Assembly (NCBI RefSeq): GCF_001937445.1 | Contig: NZ_MSKS01000009.1 | Coordinates: 128,507 to 192,506 of the forward strand | DNA: 64,000 nt | From: Actinomyces oris | GTDB lineage: Bacteria; Actinomycetota; Actinomycetes; Actinomycetales; Actinomycetaceae | Reading direction: 5' to 3' | Shown here: one piece after another, positions 1 to 9,545 of the stretch | Numbering within the stretch: position 1 is the stretch's first letter | How the letters are laid out: the number at the start of each line of letters is the position of its first letter | Program-made: the position numbers and the translations under genes | Notes under the pieces: model-generated | What the model was told of the DNA's origin: nothing | Database searches by the model: none | The model's input: the letters and a program-made list of their open reading frames with translations, nothing else

Positions 1-4
1 GGCC

Positions 5-1279
5 GTGCCCCGCCCAGCCGTCCCCCCCGGGACGACGGACCACCCCATCAGCCCGCACGACATCGTCGACTACCCCCGCCCCCGGGACGGGCTCCCCGAG
101 ATCACCGCCACCCCCACCCAGCTGAACCGAGCTGCTCGGCTCCTGGCGGGAGGACAGGGCCCCGTCGCCGTCGACGCCGAACGGGCCTCCGGCTTCCGCT
201 ACGGACAGGACGCCTATCTCATCCAGCTCCGCCGAGACGGCGTCGGCACCCTTCTCATCGACCCGGTCACCACCGGGCCCCTGACCGAGCTGGCCACAGC
301 CCTCGACGGACCCGAATGGATCCTCCACGCCGCCGACCAGGACATCCCCTGCCTGACTGCGCTCGGCCTGAAGGCCGCCTCCCTGTTCGACACCGAACTG
401 GCAGCCCGCCTCCTGGGCCGCCAGCACGTGGGGCTCGGCGCCGTCATCGAGGAGACGCTAGGACTGCGCCTGGCCAAGGACCACGCGGCAGCGGACTGGT
501 CCACCCGGCCCCTGCCCACCTCCTGGCTCACCTACGCCGCCCTCGACGTCGAGCTGCTCATCGACCTGCGCAACGCCCTGGCCACTGAGCTCGAAGCAGC
601 CGGCAAGGAGCAGTGGGCCGCCCAGGAGTTCGAGCACGTGCGCACCAAACCGGCCAGGCCGGCCAAGGTCGACCCATGGCGCAAGACCCCACGAGCAGGA
701 AGCGCCGTACGCTCCCCCCGCTCACTGGCCATCCTGCGCGAGCTGTGGAACTCGCGCGAGCAGCTGGCCGCAGAGCTCGACCGCACCCCCTCCAAGGTCC
801 TGCCCCACCAGGCGCTCGTCGCCGCCGCCGTCGCCCGGCCCCGATCACGACGCAAGATGAGCGCCCTCAAGGAGTTCTCCTCCCGCCAGGCCCGCCAGAA
901 CCAGGAACGCTGGTGGAGAGCCATCGAACGCGCCCTGGAGCTGCCCGACGACGAACTTCCCCCCACCCGCGCGCCACTGGCGCCCGGCGAGCTCCCCCAC
1001 CCGCGCACGTGGCAGCGCCACCACGCCGCGGCCGCCGAGCTGCTCACCGACGTACGCGGCGCCATCAGGCGGCACGCTGAGGAAATCCGCGTGCCCCAGG
1101 AGCTCCTCCTGACCCCCGGGTGCCAACGTCACCTGGCCTGGGACCTCGGCGAGGAGATCGAGGCCGGACGAACCAGCAGAATCACCGCTCAGGAGATCAG
1201 TGAGCGCCTGGCCGCCATGGGAGCCAGACCGTGGCAGATCGAGCAGGCCTCCCCCGCCCTCGCGGCAGCACTGGGCTGA
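5..1279 (+). CDS. Ribonuclease D-like 3'-5' exonuclease with HRDC domain
   Basis: Predicted DEDD-family 3'-5' exoribonuclease for RNA maturation or turnover. The N-terminal half carries the exonuclease fold: VDAERASGFRYG (first Asp/Glu pair), HAADQDIPCL (second motif) and TYAALDVELL (last motif, Tyr and Asp). The middle part, from about residue 235, looks like an HRDC nucleic-acid-binding domain, and an actinobacterial C-terminal extension follows. Length of 424 residues suits actinobacterial members. The first usable start is a GTG at base 5. Because the window begins there, the true start could lie upstream, so the gene may be 5'-partial. It converges on pflA. Family assignment is firm, cellular substrate is not. 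Confidence 0.88.
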   Translation: MPRPAVPPGTTDHPISPHDIVDYPRPRDGLPEITATPTQLNRAARLLAGGQGPVAVDAERASGFRYGQDAYLIQLRRDGVGTLLIDPVTTGPLTELATALDGPEWILHAADQDIPCLTALGLKAASLFDTELAARLLGRQHVGLGAVIEETLGLRLAKDHAAADWSTRPLPTSWLTYAALDVELLIDLRNALATELEAAGKEQWAAQEFEHVRTKPARPAKVDPWRKTPRAGSAVRSPRSLAILRELWNSREQLAAELDRTPSKVLPHQALVAAAVARPRSRRKMSALKEFSSRQARQNQERWWRAIERALELPDDELPPTRAPLAPGELPHPRTWQRHHAAAAELLTDVRGAIRRHAEEIRVPQELLLTPGCQRHLAWDLGEEIEAGRTSRITAQEISERLAAMGARPWQIEQASPALAAALG

Positions 1280-1394
1280 CAGGTCGCCCGGCCCGGCGCC
1301 TACCACAGTGCGCCGCCCACGGTGACGTGGACGGCGCACGACGGAAGTCTCGCCAGGAGAACTCGGCACGAGAAACCAGTGGCCTACGCAGGCC

Positions 1395-2270
1395 TCAGTG
1401 AACCTCGAAACCGTAGGAACGGAAGATGGCGCGAGTGGACTCCACCAGCTCCGGCTCCGGGGGCCTGGTGTCACGAAGCTGATACGTCAGTCCCAGCGCG
1501 TCCCACTTGTCGGTACCCATCTGGTGGAAGGGCAGCACCTCGACGCGGCTGACCGAGCCCCAGCGCTCAATGATCCGGGCCACATTATGGACGTTCTCAG
1601 GGTCGTCCGTCAGGTCCGGAACCAGCACGAACCTGGCCCAGATCTCGATCCCCTTAGCCGCCAGACGATCCCCGAAGGTGATGGTCGGAGCCAGGGAGCG
1701 CCCCGTCACCTTCTTGTAGGTCTCCTCGTCACCGCTCTTGACGTCGAGCAGGACCAGGTCGATGTCATCGAGCATCTCATCGCTGGCATTGGCGCCCAGG
1801 AACCCTGAGGTGTCGATGCAGGTGTGGATGCCCATCTTCTTGGCCCCGGCCAGGAGCTTGCCCGCGAAGGCCGGCTGCATGAGGACCTCACCGCCCGACA
1901 ACGTGATCCCGCCCTTGGACGCGCGGAACACCCCCCGGTAGCGGCGCATGCGGCGGAGAAGCTCCGACGCCTCCACAGGTTCCCCGTCCTTCATGAGGAA
2001 GGTATCGGGATTATGGCAGTACAGGCACCGCAGGGGGCATCCGTTGAGGAAGACCGTCATCCGTGTGCCGGGACCGTCCACCGCGGTCACGAGCTCCCAG
2101 GAGTGGATCGAGCCCAGGTCGCCATCGCGCATCCGGGCCAGGCGCTCCGAGCGTTGAAGATCCGTCAGCTCCTCGAGCCCGCCGATACCCGCACCGCGCA
2201 AGCGAGCGGCCGGGGCCAGGAAGTCCTGGTCCCGACCGCCGTCGCGCACGGTCGTCGTGGCCTGCGTCAT
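1395..2270 (-). CDS. pflA: Pyruvate formate-lyase activating enzyme (radical SAM)
   Basis: Radical SAM enzyme that installs the glycyl radical on pyruvate formate-lyase under anaerobic conditions, using a 4Fe-4S cluster and S-adenosylmethionine. The cluster motif CxxxCxxC is visible in CPLRCLYCHNPDT, and GGITLSGGEVLMQP is the family glycine-rich motif. Its 291 residues are slightly longer than E. coli PflA (about 246) because of an N-terminal extension. The ATG at 2270 is used, and the Shine-Dalgarno is weak. It is the last gene of the pfl-grcA-pflA group, 23 bp after the glycyl-radical gene. Here its substrate should be the small separate protein encoded at 2294-2539. Confidence 0.95.
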   Translation of the reverse strand: MTQATTTVRDGGRDQDFLAPAARLRGAGIGGLEELTDLQRSERLARMRDGDLGSIHSWELVTAVDGPGTRMTVFLNGCPLRCLYCHNPDTFLMKDGEPVEASELLRRMRRYRGVFRASKGGITLSGGEVLMQPAFAGKLLAGAKKMGIHTCIDTSGFLGANASDEMLDDIDLVLLDVKSGDEETYKKVTGRSLAPTITFGDRLAAKGIEIWARFVLVPDLTDDPENVHNVARIIERWGSVSRVEVLPFHQMGTDKWDALGLTYQLRDTRPPEPELVESTRAIFRSYGFEVH

Positions 2271-2293
2271 GACCGCTCGCCGTGCTCCAGGGC

Positions 2294-2539
2294 TCAGGCC
2301 TGGGAGTGGAAGGTGCGGTGAAGAACGTCAAGCTGCTGCTCGCGAGTCAGCTTGACGAAGTTGACGGCGTAGCCGGAGACACGAACCGTGAGGTTCGGGT
2401 AGTTCTCCGGGTGCTCCATCGCGTCCTCGAGGGTGTTGCGGTCCAGGACGTTGATGTTGGCGTGGTACAGGCCCTTGACGCCGCCGTTGTCCTGACGCTG
2501 TGCCTTCATGGAGGCGAGGCGCTCTTCGTACGTGGCCAT
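2294..2539 (-). CDS. grcA: Stand-alone glycyl radical domain (GrcA/YfiD-like subunit of PFL)
   Basis: 81-residue protein that is essentially the C-terminal glycyl-radical domain of pyruvate formate-lyase. It has the PFL C-terminal region [15 protein letters not shown] followed by the radical loop RVSGYAVNF, with Gly56 as the expected radical site. E. coli GrcA (127 residues) is a spare part that rescues oxygen-cleaved PFL. Here the neighbouring PFL has no such domain, so this protein should be an obligatory subunit. A good ribosome-binding site (AGAAAGGGG) precedes the ATG at 2539, and 76 bp separate it from the pfl stop, so this is a real gene rather than the far side of a frameshift. Confidence 0.92.
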   Translation of the reverse strand: MATYEERLASMKAQRQDNGGVKGLYHANINVLDRNTLEDAMEHPENYPNLTVRVSGYAVNFVKLTREQQLDVLHRTFHSQA

Positions 2540-2615
2540 GATGGCCCCTTTCTGAGGTGATGTTATCGATGTGTGAGAAATTGCTGCGGTGTGATCGGCC
2601 GGGTGAGCGGCTCGA

Positions 2616-4730
2616 TCAGATCTCGGCGCAGTCGTCGGGGACGAAGCCGGCGTCGAGGATGCCCACGAGGTTGGCGACGCGCTCGTCGAGAGTGCGGCCC
2701 AGTCCCTGCGGGGTGATCGTGTTGGTCAGCGAGATGCCATCGAGGGCGTCGTTGTAGTCGAGCTTGCCGACGCTGAGCATCGAGGCGACCATTCCGTGGG
2801 TGTCCATCCCGTTCTCCGGGTTGGCTCCGGGCGAGAAGGGGGTGCCCTTCTGGTGCCCCGAGGGGAAGGAGCCGGTTGCCTTGCCGTAGACCACGTTGGA
2901 GGTGATCGTCAGCACCGACTGCGTCGGGATGGCATCCCGGTAGAAGGGCTGGGCCTTGATCTTCGACATGATCGTGTGGACCACGGTGGCCGCGATGTCG
3001 TCGGCGCGGTCGTCATCGTTGCCGTAGATCGGGAAGTCGCCCTCGGTGACGTAGTCGACCACCAGGCCGGTCTCGTCGCGAACCGGGGTGACCTTGGCGT
3101 ACTTGATGGCCGCCAGCGAGTCGGCCACGATCGACAGGCCTGCGATGCCGCAGCCCATGGTGCGCACGATGTCGGAGTCGTGCAGCGCCATCTCGATCGC
3201 CTCGTAGGCGTAGCGGTCGTGGCAGTAGTGAATGATGTTGAGGGCCTCGACGTAGGTGGCCACCACCCAGTCAAGCATCTTCTCGTACTTGTCCCAGACC
3301 TCATCGAAGTCGAGGGGGCTATCGCCCTCGATGCCGGGCAGACCGGTGACGACCTGCTTGCCGGTCATCTCGTCACGGCCACCGTTGATGGCGTAGAGCA
3401 GGGCCTTGGCGGAGTTGACGCGAGCGCCGAAGAACTGCATCTGCTTGCCCACGCGCATCGGGGACACGCAGCAGGCGATCGCGGCGTCGTCGCCCCAGTG
3501 CTCACGGATCTGCTCGTCGGCCTCGTACTGGATGGAGGAGGTCGTGATCGAGATGAGGGCGCAGAAGTCCTTGTAGCCCTGCGGCAGGTTCTCATCCCAG
3601 AAGATCGTGATGTTCGGCTCCGGGGCCGGCCCGAGGTTGCGCAGGGTCTGCAGCAGACGGAAGGAGGTCTTGGTGACCAGGGCACGGCCGTCCTCACCGA
3701 AGCCGGCGTCCGACCAGGTTGCCCAGTAGGGGTCACCGGAGAAGATCTGGTCGTAGTCGATGGTGCGCAGGAAGCGCGTGATGCGCAGCTTCATGACGAT
3801 GTTGTCGATGAGCTCCTGGGCGCGGGACTCGTCGATGACCCCGTTGCGCAGGTCCCGCTCGAAGTAGATGTCCAGGAAGGCGGACAGACGGCCGATGCTC
3901 ATGGCGGCACCGTCCTGGGACTTCACGGAGGCCAGGTAGGCGAAGTAGGTCCACTGGACCGCCTCATGGGAGTTCTTGGCCGGGCCGGAGATGTCGTAGC
4001 CGTAGGAGGCGGCCATCACCTTGAGCTTCTTGAGCGCCTTGATCTGCTCGGAGTGCTCCTCGCGGTAGCGGGCCCAGTGCTCGGAGAAGGGCTCGTCGGC
4101 CACGGCGTCCTTGGCCTTCTGCTTCTGCTCGATGAGGAAGTCGACGCCATAGAGCGCCACACGGCGGTAGTCACCAATGATGCGGCCACGGCCGTAGGCA
4201 TCGGGCAGGCCGGTGATGATGTGGCTCGAGCGCGCCGCGCGGATGCGCGGGGTGTAGATGTCGAAGACCGCGTCGTTGTGGGTCTTGCGGTAGCGGGTGA
4301 AGATCTTCTTGACCTCGGGGTCGACCTCCTTGCCCGCCTCCTTGATGGCGGTCTCCACCATGCGCCAGCCGCCGTTGGGCATCATGGCACGGCGCAGCGG
4401 GGAGTCCGTCTGCAGGCCAACGATGACGTCGTCATCCTCGCTGATGTAGCCGGCCGGGAATGCGTCGATGTCAGCGGGAGTGTGGGTGTCGACGTCGAGG
4501 ATGCGGACCTTGCGCTCCTCGGAGAGGTAGTTCTTCTCCAGGGTGTCCCACAGGCGCAGGGTCTTGTCCGTGGCGCCGGCGAGGAACGAGGCGTCGCCAT
4601 CGTAGGGGGTGTAGTTGCGCTGGATGAAGTCGCGGACGTCAATGTCCTCGGTCCACGGTCCGGTGACGAAGCCCTCCCAGGCGTCATTGCCGCTCGCCGT
4701 GGTGGCAGATGTTGTGACCTCAGTGGTCAT
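2616..4730 (-). CDS. pflB: Pyruvate formate-lyase catalytic chain lacking its glycyl-radical domain
   Basis: Formate C-acetyltransferase: pyruvate plus CoA to acetyl-CoA plus formate in anaerobic mixed-acid fermentation. The start is the ATG at 4730 (MTTEVTTS) preceded by GAGGGC, giving 704 residues. An upstream in-frame ATG at 4802 has no support. The catalytic Cys-Cys pair is present as Cys420-Cys421 in [12 protein letters not shown], matching E. coli Cys418/419. The chain stops at [17 protein letters not shown], the point where canonical PFL (about 760 residues) continues into the RVSGYA glycyl-radical loop. That part is supplied by the next gene. The operon order is pfl, grcA, pflA. Confidence 0.95.
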   Translation of the reverse strand: MTTEVTTSATTASGNDAWEGFVTGPWTEDIDVRDFIQRNYTPYDGDASFLAGATDKTLRLWDTLEKNYLSEERKVRILDVDTHTPADIDAFPAGYISEDDDVIVGLQTDSPLRRAMMPNGGWRMVETAIKEAGKEVDPEVKKIFTRYRKTHNDAVFDIYTPRIRAARSSHIITGLPDAYGRGRIIGDYRRVALYGVDFLIEQKQKAKDAVADEPFSEHWARYREEHSEQIKALKKLKVMAASYGYDISGPAKNSHEAVQWTYFAYLASVKSQDGAAMSIGRLSAFLDIYFERDLRNGVIDESRAQELIDNIVMKLRITRFLRTIDYDQIFSGDPYWATWSDAGFGEDGRALVTKTSFRLLQTLRNLGPAPEPNITIFWDENLPQGYKDFCALISITTSSIQYEADEQIREHWGDDAAIACCVSPMRVGKQMQFFGARVNSAKALLYAINGGRDEMTGKQVVTGLPGIEGDSPLDFDEVWDKYEKMLDWVVATYVEALNIIHYCHDRYAYEAIEMALHDSDIVRTMGCGIAGLSIVADSLAAIKYAKVTPVRDETGLVVDYVTEGDFPIYGNDDDRADDIAATVVHTIMSKIKAQPFYRDAIPTQSVLTITSNVVYGKATGSFPSGHQKGTPFSPGANPENGMDTHGMVASMLSVGKLDYNDALDGISLTNTITPQGLGRTLDERVANLVGILDAGFVPDDCAEI

Positions 4731-5114
4731 CCGTGCCCTCCTCATGTGGGTGACCGGAGAGCCACCCGGTTGCGATCGCCCTTGTGAGGCGAGGCGGCAC
4801 ATCGGCGCGCCGTCGGTCTCAGACTAGAACCCAAAGGATGGCTTGTGGGCCACTGGTCCCAAGAAGAGTCGGTTAGATGACTCACAGGCCGATCAACGCC
4901 ACCGCAATCCAGGACATAAGTCCTTATATCGACCCCCTGGAAGGAAGTGCGTCGCCGGCCGATAACCCCGTCCGGCCTTCGGCAACGGAGACGAATGGAG
5001 CCGCGTTCTGCGCACGTCGTCCGACCAAGGCGATTAGGACAGGTGTCCCAACGGCTCCGGGCCCCCGGCCGGGAACCGGAGCCGAGTTGCCGTCTCCGCC
5101 TCCCTACTCGTTCC
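4731..5114. promoter_or_regulatory. pfl upstream region with a palindromic operator candidate
   Basis: This 384 bp gap between the dxs stop and the pfl start has no convincing gene. It contains two overlapping palindromes: AGGACATAAGTCCT (4911-4924, 5-bp arms) and ATAAGTCCTTAT (4916-4927, 5-bp arms and a 2-bp spacer). They lie about 185 bp upstream of the pfl ATG. A redox or catabolite regulator of the fermentation operon could bind here. The site matches neither the FNR (TTGAT-N4-ATCAA) nor the Rex (TTGTG-N8-CACAA) consensus. Regulator unknown. Confidence 0.3.
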
Positions 5115-7214
5115 CTACTCGGCCCCAAGGTCCTGGTCGGTGCGGGCACCTGCGACGCCGTCGGCCGCTCTGCGGGCCGCCTGGGCGATATCGACCGCGC
5201 GCATGCCGAAGTCCTCCATCAGCTGAGCGCGGGTGGCCGTGTCAACGAACCGTCGGGGAATACCGATGCGGCGGAAGACCGGCGAGCCTCCTGTACCGCT
5301 GCGGACGGCCTGGTACTCCTCGACCGCGTCACGCAGCTGGGAACCGATACCGCCGTCGACCAGACCGTCCTCGACCACGACGACGACATCGACATCGGCG
5401 GCGGCCGCCACGAGAGGAGCCGGAGCCGGGATGACCCAGTGCGGATGCACCACGGTGACGGCGCGGCCCTCCTGCTGGAGAAGCCGGCCGGCCTCATAGG
5501 CCTCGGCTGCCATGGCGCCCACCCCCACCAGCAGGATGCGCGCGGCGCCAGTCGGCCGCAGACTCTCGAGCAGGACGTCGACGACGTCGAAGGCACAGGG
5601 GGCCGGCCGGGCGTCCTCGTGCGCCGCCTCCTCACGGCGCCCGGGGTCCTCCTCTCCCGAACCGAGGCGGCGCAACGCGGTCAATGGCTCGGGCAGCGCG
5701 CCCTTGGGGTAGCGCACGACGGTGGGGGCGTCGTCAATGCTCACGGCCGTGCGCAGGCTCTCGCGCAGCGTCGCCTCATCGCGGGGGGCTGCCAGGCGCA
5801 GGCCCGGAACGTGCGCCAGGAGCGCCATGTCCCACATGCCATTGTGGCTGGCCCCGTCGGTTCCCGTGATTCCGGCCCGGTCCAGGACGATCGTCACTCC
5901 CGCCCGGTGCAGGGCGACATCCATGAGCACCTGGTCGAAGGCGCGGTTGAGGAAGGTCGCGTAGAGGGCCACCACCGGGTGCATGCCGGCGAAGGCGAGC
6001 CCGGCGGAGAAGGTCAGCGCGTGCTGCTCGGCGATGCCGACGTCGACGACCCGCGTAGGCATCGCATCGGCCAGAGGCTGGAGACCCACCGGGGCCTGCA
6101 TGGCGGCGGTGACCCCGACGATCCTTTTGTCACCGCGGGCCAGGGAGAGGATCTCTTCGGCGAAGACGGCGGTCCAGCCGAAGCGCTCTGCCACCACCGG
6201 CAAGCCGGTCTCGGGATGGATCTTCCCCACGGCGTGGAAGCGGTCGGGGACGTGCTCCTCGGCCGGGGTGTAGCCCCGCCCCTTCTCGGTGATGACGTGG
6301 ACGATGACCGGTTCGGCGTACTCGCGGGCGCGAGTGAGGGCGAACTCGACTGCCGTGATGTCGTGGCCGTCGACCGGGCCGGTGTACTTGATCCCCAGGT
6401 CCTCGAAGAAGGCCGAGGGGACGAGGACGTCCTTGAGCCCCTGTTTGAGGCCGTGCAGGGCGTCGAAGGCGGCCCGGCCGGGGACGCCCTGCGACAGGAG
6501 CGTGCGCTTGATCCCGGACAGGACGCGCTCGTAGCCGGGATTGGTGCGCAGCGCGTCGAGGTGGTGGGCCAGTCCCCCGATGGTGGGGGCGTAGGAGCGG
6601 CCGTTGTCGTTGACGACGATGACCAGGTGGCGATCCGAGGAGTCGGCGATGTTGTCCAGGGCCTCCCAGGCCATTCCCCCGGTCATGGCCCCGTCCCCGA
6701 TGACGGCGACGACGTGGCGCTCGTCGTGGCCCTGCAGGTGGTTGGCCCGGGCGATGCCGTCAGCCCAGGACAGGGAGGTGGAGGCGTGGGAGTTCTCCAC
6801 GACGTCGTGGACGGACTCGGCGCGCGAGGGGTAGCCGGACAGGCCGCCCCGCTCTCGCAGATGAGTGAAGTCCTGACGGCCGGTGAGCAGCTTGTGGACG
6901 TAGGCCTGGTGCCCGGTGTCGAACACGATGGTGTCCCGCGGTGAGCGGAAGGTCCGGTGCAGTGCGATCGTCAGCTCGACGACGCCGAGGTTGGGGCCGA
7001 GGTGGCCGCCGGTGCGCGCCACTGAGGCGACAAGATACTGGCGGATCTCCGAGGCGAGCATCACCAGCTGCTCGCTGGTGAGCCGATCGAGGTCGGCGGG
7101 CTTGCGCACGCAGGGCAGGAGCGCCTTGCCGGCGGGCCCTCCAGGGCGCTCAGCAGCTGCTGGCACGGTGCGCCTCCTTGAGGAAGGTGGTGACGAGTCG
7201 TTCGTGCCGCTCAT
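5115..7214 (-). CDS. dxs: 1-deoxy-D-xylulose-5-phosphate synthase
   Basis: First enzyme of the MEP isoprenoid pathway: pyruvate plus glyceraldehyde 3-phosphate to DXP, thiamine-diphosphate dependent. The N-terminus shows ASVARTGGHLGPNLGVVELT and DTGHQAYVHKLLTGR. The ThDP motif is GDGAMTGGMAWEALDN, and the transketolase pyrimidine-binding part includes VGIAEQHALTFSAGLA and DRAGITGTDGASHNG. The start is taken as the ATG at 7214 (MSGTNDSS, 699 residues), which removes an unlikely Arg/Pro leader. The Shine-Dalgarno there is weak. A short acidic insert (GSGEEDPGRREEAAHED) near residue 500 is not usual in the family. Divergent from the S9 peptidase gene. Confidence 0.95.
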   Translation of the reverse strand: MSGTNDSSPPSSRRRTVPAAAERPGGPAGKALLPCVRKPADLDRLTSEQLVMLASEIRQYLVASVARTGGHLGPNLGVVELTIALHRTFRSPRDTIVFDTGHQAYVHKLLTGRQDFTHLRERGGLSGYPSRAESVHDVVENSHASTSLSWADGIARANHLQGHDERHVVAVIGDGAMTGGMAWEALDNIADSSDRHLVIVVNDNGRSYAPTIGGLAHHLDALRTNPGYERVLSGIKRTLLSQGVPGRAAFDALHGLKQGLKDVLVPSAFFEDLGIKYTGPVDGHDITAVEFALTRAREYAEPVIVHVITEKGRGYTPAEEHVPDRFHAVGKIHPETGLPVVAERFGWTAVFAEEILSLARGDKRIVGVTAAMQAPVGLQPLADAMPTRVVDVGIAEQHALTFSAGLAFAGMHPVVALYATFLNRAFDQVLMDVALHRAGVTIVLDRAGITGTDGASHNGMWDMALLAHVPGLRLAAPRDEATLRESLRTAVSIDDAPTVVRYPKGALPEPLTALRRLGSGEEDPGRREEAAHEDARPAPCAFDVVDVLLESLRPTGAARILLVGVGAMAAEAYEAGRLLQQEGRAVTVVHPHWVIPAPAPLVAAAADVDVVVVVEDGLVDGGIGSQLRDAVEEYQAVRSGTGGSPVFRRIGIPRRFVDTATRAQLMEDFGMRAVDIAQAARRAADGVAGARTDQDLGAE

Positions 7215-7517
7215 GAGCAAGCCGGCGGGTCGCCGAGCGGCACTCGGAACAGGGTAGCCGTTGGCGCGGCGCAAGTGTCACCTGACGCGGTCCCTTCCCC
7301 GCCCCGGTGACCGTGCACGGCTCCCCGGATAGACGCTCCTGAGCGGTCCAGGGGCGCTCGGCATAGAGCCGCGCCGACCACTGTGCGGCCGCGTGTCACG
7401 CGGGTCACGGCTGAGCACGTACTGTATGCCTTGGGTGTCGAGCCGTCCGCGCCCACCGCTCCACGGCGTCGTTCCGATCGCCCGACCGCCCCTTAGGACT
7501 GCCTTCCAGGAGGAACC
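7215..7517. promoter_or_regulatory. Divergent intergenic region dxs / S9 peptidase
   Basis: About 300 bp between divergent genes. No credible ORF or RNA gene is seen. It must carry promoters for both directions. The only clear element is the strong ribosome-binding site AGGAGG (7508-7513), which fixes the start of the peptidase at 7518. Confidence 0.4.
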
Positions 7518-9545
7518 ATGAGCACCACAGCCCCTTTCGGTACCTGGCCCTCGCCCATCACTCCAGGCACCATCACGACCCGGACGGTCCTGCTCTCCCA
7601 GGTCCGTGTGGACGGCGCAGACACCTACTGGGTGGAGCAGCGCGCCTCGCAGGCGGGCCGCAACGTGCTGCTTCGCCGCAACGGCGACGGCCAGATCGGT
7701 GAGGTGCTTCCGCTGACGCCCGCCGACGAGCTGGTCGATGTGCGCACCCGGGTGCACGAGTACGGAGGGCGGGCCTACGCCGTCGACAGTGGGATCATCG
7801 TGGTCTCGCACGCCGGGGACGGGCGCCTCTACCGGTACGACGTGACGCACCGCATGCGCGGTCTGGTCCCGCTCACGATCTACGGAGACGTACGACACGG
7901 CGACCTGGAGATCGACACGGGCCGAGGACTGGTCTACGCCGTCCGCGAGGACCACCGAGGCGACGGCGAGGCCGTGAACACCCTGGCGGCGATTCCTCTG
8001 GACGGCTCGGCCGCCCGCGATGACTCCCGCGTGCGCACGCTGGTGTCGGGTACGGACTTCGTGGTCGCCCCGACGCTGTCCCCCGACGGTGAGCACCTGG
8101 CCTGGATCACCTGGGACCACCCGGGGATGCCGTGGGACAACGCCTGCCTGCACGTGGGAGACCTCGGCCAGGACGGGACTCTCGGCGAGCAGACGCGGGT
8201 GGATGGCGGCGACGGGCACTCGGTCTCCGAGCCCCGCTGGACCGAGGAGTGCGAGCTGGTGCACGGCTCCAACGCCTCGGGCTTCTGGAACCTCTACCGC
8301 ACCGAGGGCTTCCCGGTGCGCGGCACCAACCGCGCCGGCTGGTCGGAGAAGCTGCGCACCCGGCCCCTGCACCCGGCCGAGGCCACCTTCACCAACCCGG
8401 CCTGGCAGCTGGGGCCGCACTCCTTCGACGTGCTCGACTCCGAGCACATCATCACCTCATGGGCCCATGACGCGATCTCGCACCTGGGGACCATCAAGCT
8501 CGCCAACGGGGAGCTCGAGGAGTGGAACGTGGGGTGGCAGCCGATCGGCAACGTCGCCTCCAACGCCGGTCGCGTCGTCATGCTGGCCTCCAACGAGATG
8601 TCGATGCCCAGCATCGTGGAGGTCAAGAACGGTACCGTGCAGGTGCTGCGCGGCTCGGGCGAGTTCGTGCCTGAGGGGGCCGGAGTGTCCTTCCCCGAGC
8701 CGGTCTCCTGGCCCACGAGCGACGGCGCCACCGCCCACGGCTTCTACTACCCGCCGACCTCGGCCTCTCACACGGGCCCCGACGGCGAGCTGGCGCCACT
8801 GATCGTCAACGTCCACGGCGGGCCGACGGCCACGGCCGTCCCCGGCTACGACTTGCGTATCCAGTACTGGACCAGTCGGGGCTTCGGCTACCTGGATGTC
8901 AACTACCGCGGCTCCATGGGCTACGGGACGGGTTACCGTAAGGCCCTGGAGGGCAAATGGGGCGTCTACGACGTCGACGACTGTGTCAACGGGGCCCAGC
9001 ACCTGGTTGACGCCGGGCTCGTGGACCCACGCCGTATCGCGATCCGTGGAGGTTCGGCCGGGGGCTTCACGGTGCTGTCGGCCATCACCCGCTCCTCGGT
9101 GTTCACGGCGGCCAGCTCCTGCTTCGGCGTGACCGATCTCAAGAGGCTGGTGCGCACCACCCACAAGTTCGAGTCGCACTACATCGGCCAGCTCGTGGGC
9201 ACCCAGGACATCGACGACCCGGTGCTCGATGAGCGCAGCCCCATCAACCACATCGAGGACATCAACGTTCCGCTGCTGCTCATCCAGGGCTCGGAGGATC
9301 CGATCGTCCCGGCCGAGCAGGCCACCGCCATGTACGAGGCCCTCAAGGAGGCCGGCGCACCGGTGGCCTTGGAGGTTTTCCAGGGCGAGGGCCACGGCTT
9401 CCGTCTGGCGGCGAACATCCGGCGGCGTTATGAGGCTGAGCTCAGCTTCTACCGGCAGGTGTGGAGGATCGGCGCAGCGTCCTCCCAGGCCGACGGGCGG
9501 GGTGAGGAGGAGACCTTCACGGTCAAGGTGGAGAACCTGCACTGA
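7518..9545 (+). CDS. S9 family prolyl oligopeptidase / acylaminoacyl-peptidase-like serine peptidase
   Basis: Cytosolic serine peptidase of 675 residues, no signal peptide. It has an N-terminal beta-propeller region with blade-like repeats (VVAPTLSPDGEHLAWITWDHP) followed by a C-terminal alpha/beta-hydrolase domain. The catalytic triad is readable: Ser513 in GGSAGGF, Asp594 in GSEDPIVP and His626 in GEGHGFR. HGGPTATAVPGYD supplies the oxyanion-hole HGG motif. It probably removes short or N-acylated oligopeptides; exact specificity cannot be read from sequence. The start at 7518 has AGGAGG five bases upstream. Its stop overlaps the ATG of the next gene by one base (TGATG), so the two are translationally coupled. 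Confidence 0.9.
   Translation: MSTTAPFGTWPSPITPGTITTRTVLLSQVRVDGADTYWVEQRASQAGRNVLLRRNGDGQIGEVLPLTPADELVDVRTRVHEYGGRAYAVDSGIIVVSHAGDGRLYRYDVTHRMRGLVPLTIYGDVRHGDLEIDTGRGLVYAVREDHRGDGEAVNTLAAIPLDGSAARDDSRVRTLVSGTDFVVAPTLSPDGEHLAWITWDHPGMPWDNACLHVGDLGQDGTLGEQTRVDGGDGHSVSEPRWTEECELVHGSNASGFWNLYRTEGFPVRGTNRAGWSEKLRTRPLHPAEATFTNPAWQLGPHSFDVLDSEHIITSWAHDAISHLGTIKLANGELEEWNVGWQPIGNVASNAGRVVMLASNEMSMPSIVEVKNGTVQVLRGSGEFVPEGAGVSFPEPVSWPTSDGATAHGFYYPPTSASHTGPDGELAPLIVNVHGGPTATAVPGYDLRIQYWTSRGFGYLDVNYRGSMGYGTGYRKALEGKWGVYDVDDCVNGAQHLVDAGLVDPRRIAIRGGSAGGFTVLSAITRSSVFTAASSCFGVTDLKRLVRTTHKFESHYIGQLVGTQDIDDPVLDERSPINHIEDINVPLLLIQGSEDPIVPAEQATAMYEALKEAGAPVALEVFQGEGHGFRLAANIRRRYEAELSFYRQVWRIGAASSQADGRGEEETFTVKVENLH

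Noticed and set aside
2540-2615. Frameshift joining grcA to pfl
   Set aside because: The two are separated by 76 bp with a proper ribosome-binding site before grcA, so a simple indel cannot join them.
2796-4787. A 663-codon plus-strand frame opposite pyruvate formate-lyase
   Set aside because: It is the antisense image of a high-GC gene with strong third-position bias; the product is Val/Gly/Arg/Asp-rich without motifs, while the minus strand encodes PFL with its active site.
4947-6944. A 665-codon plus-strand frame across dxs
   Set aside because: Antisense to dxs, no ribosome-binding site, no recognisable motif.
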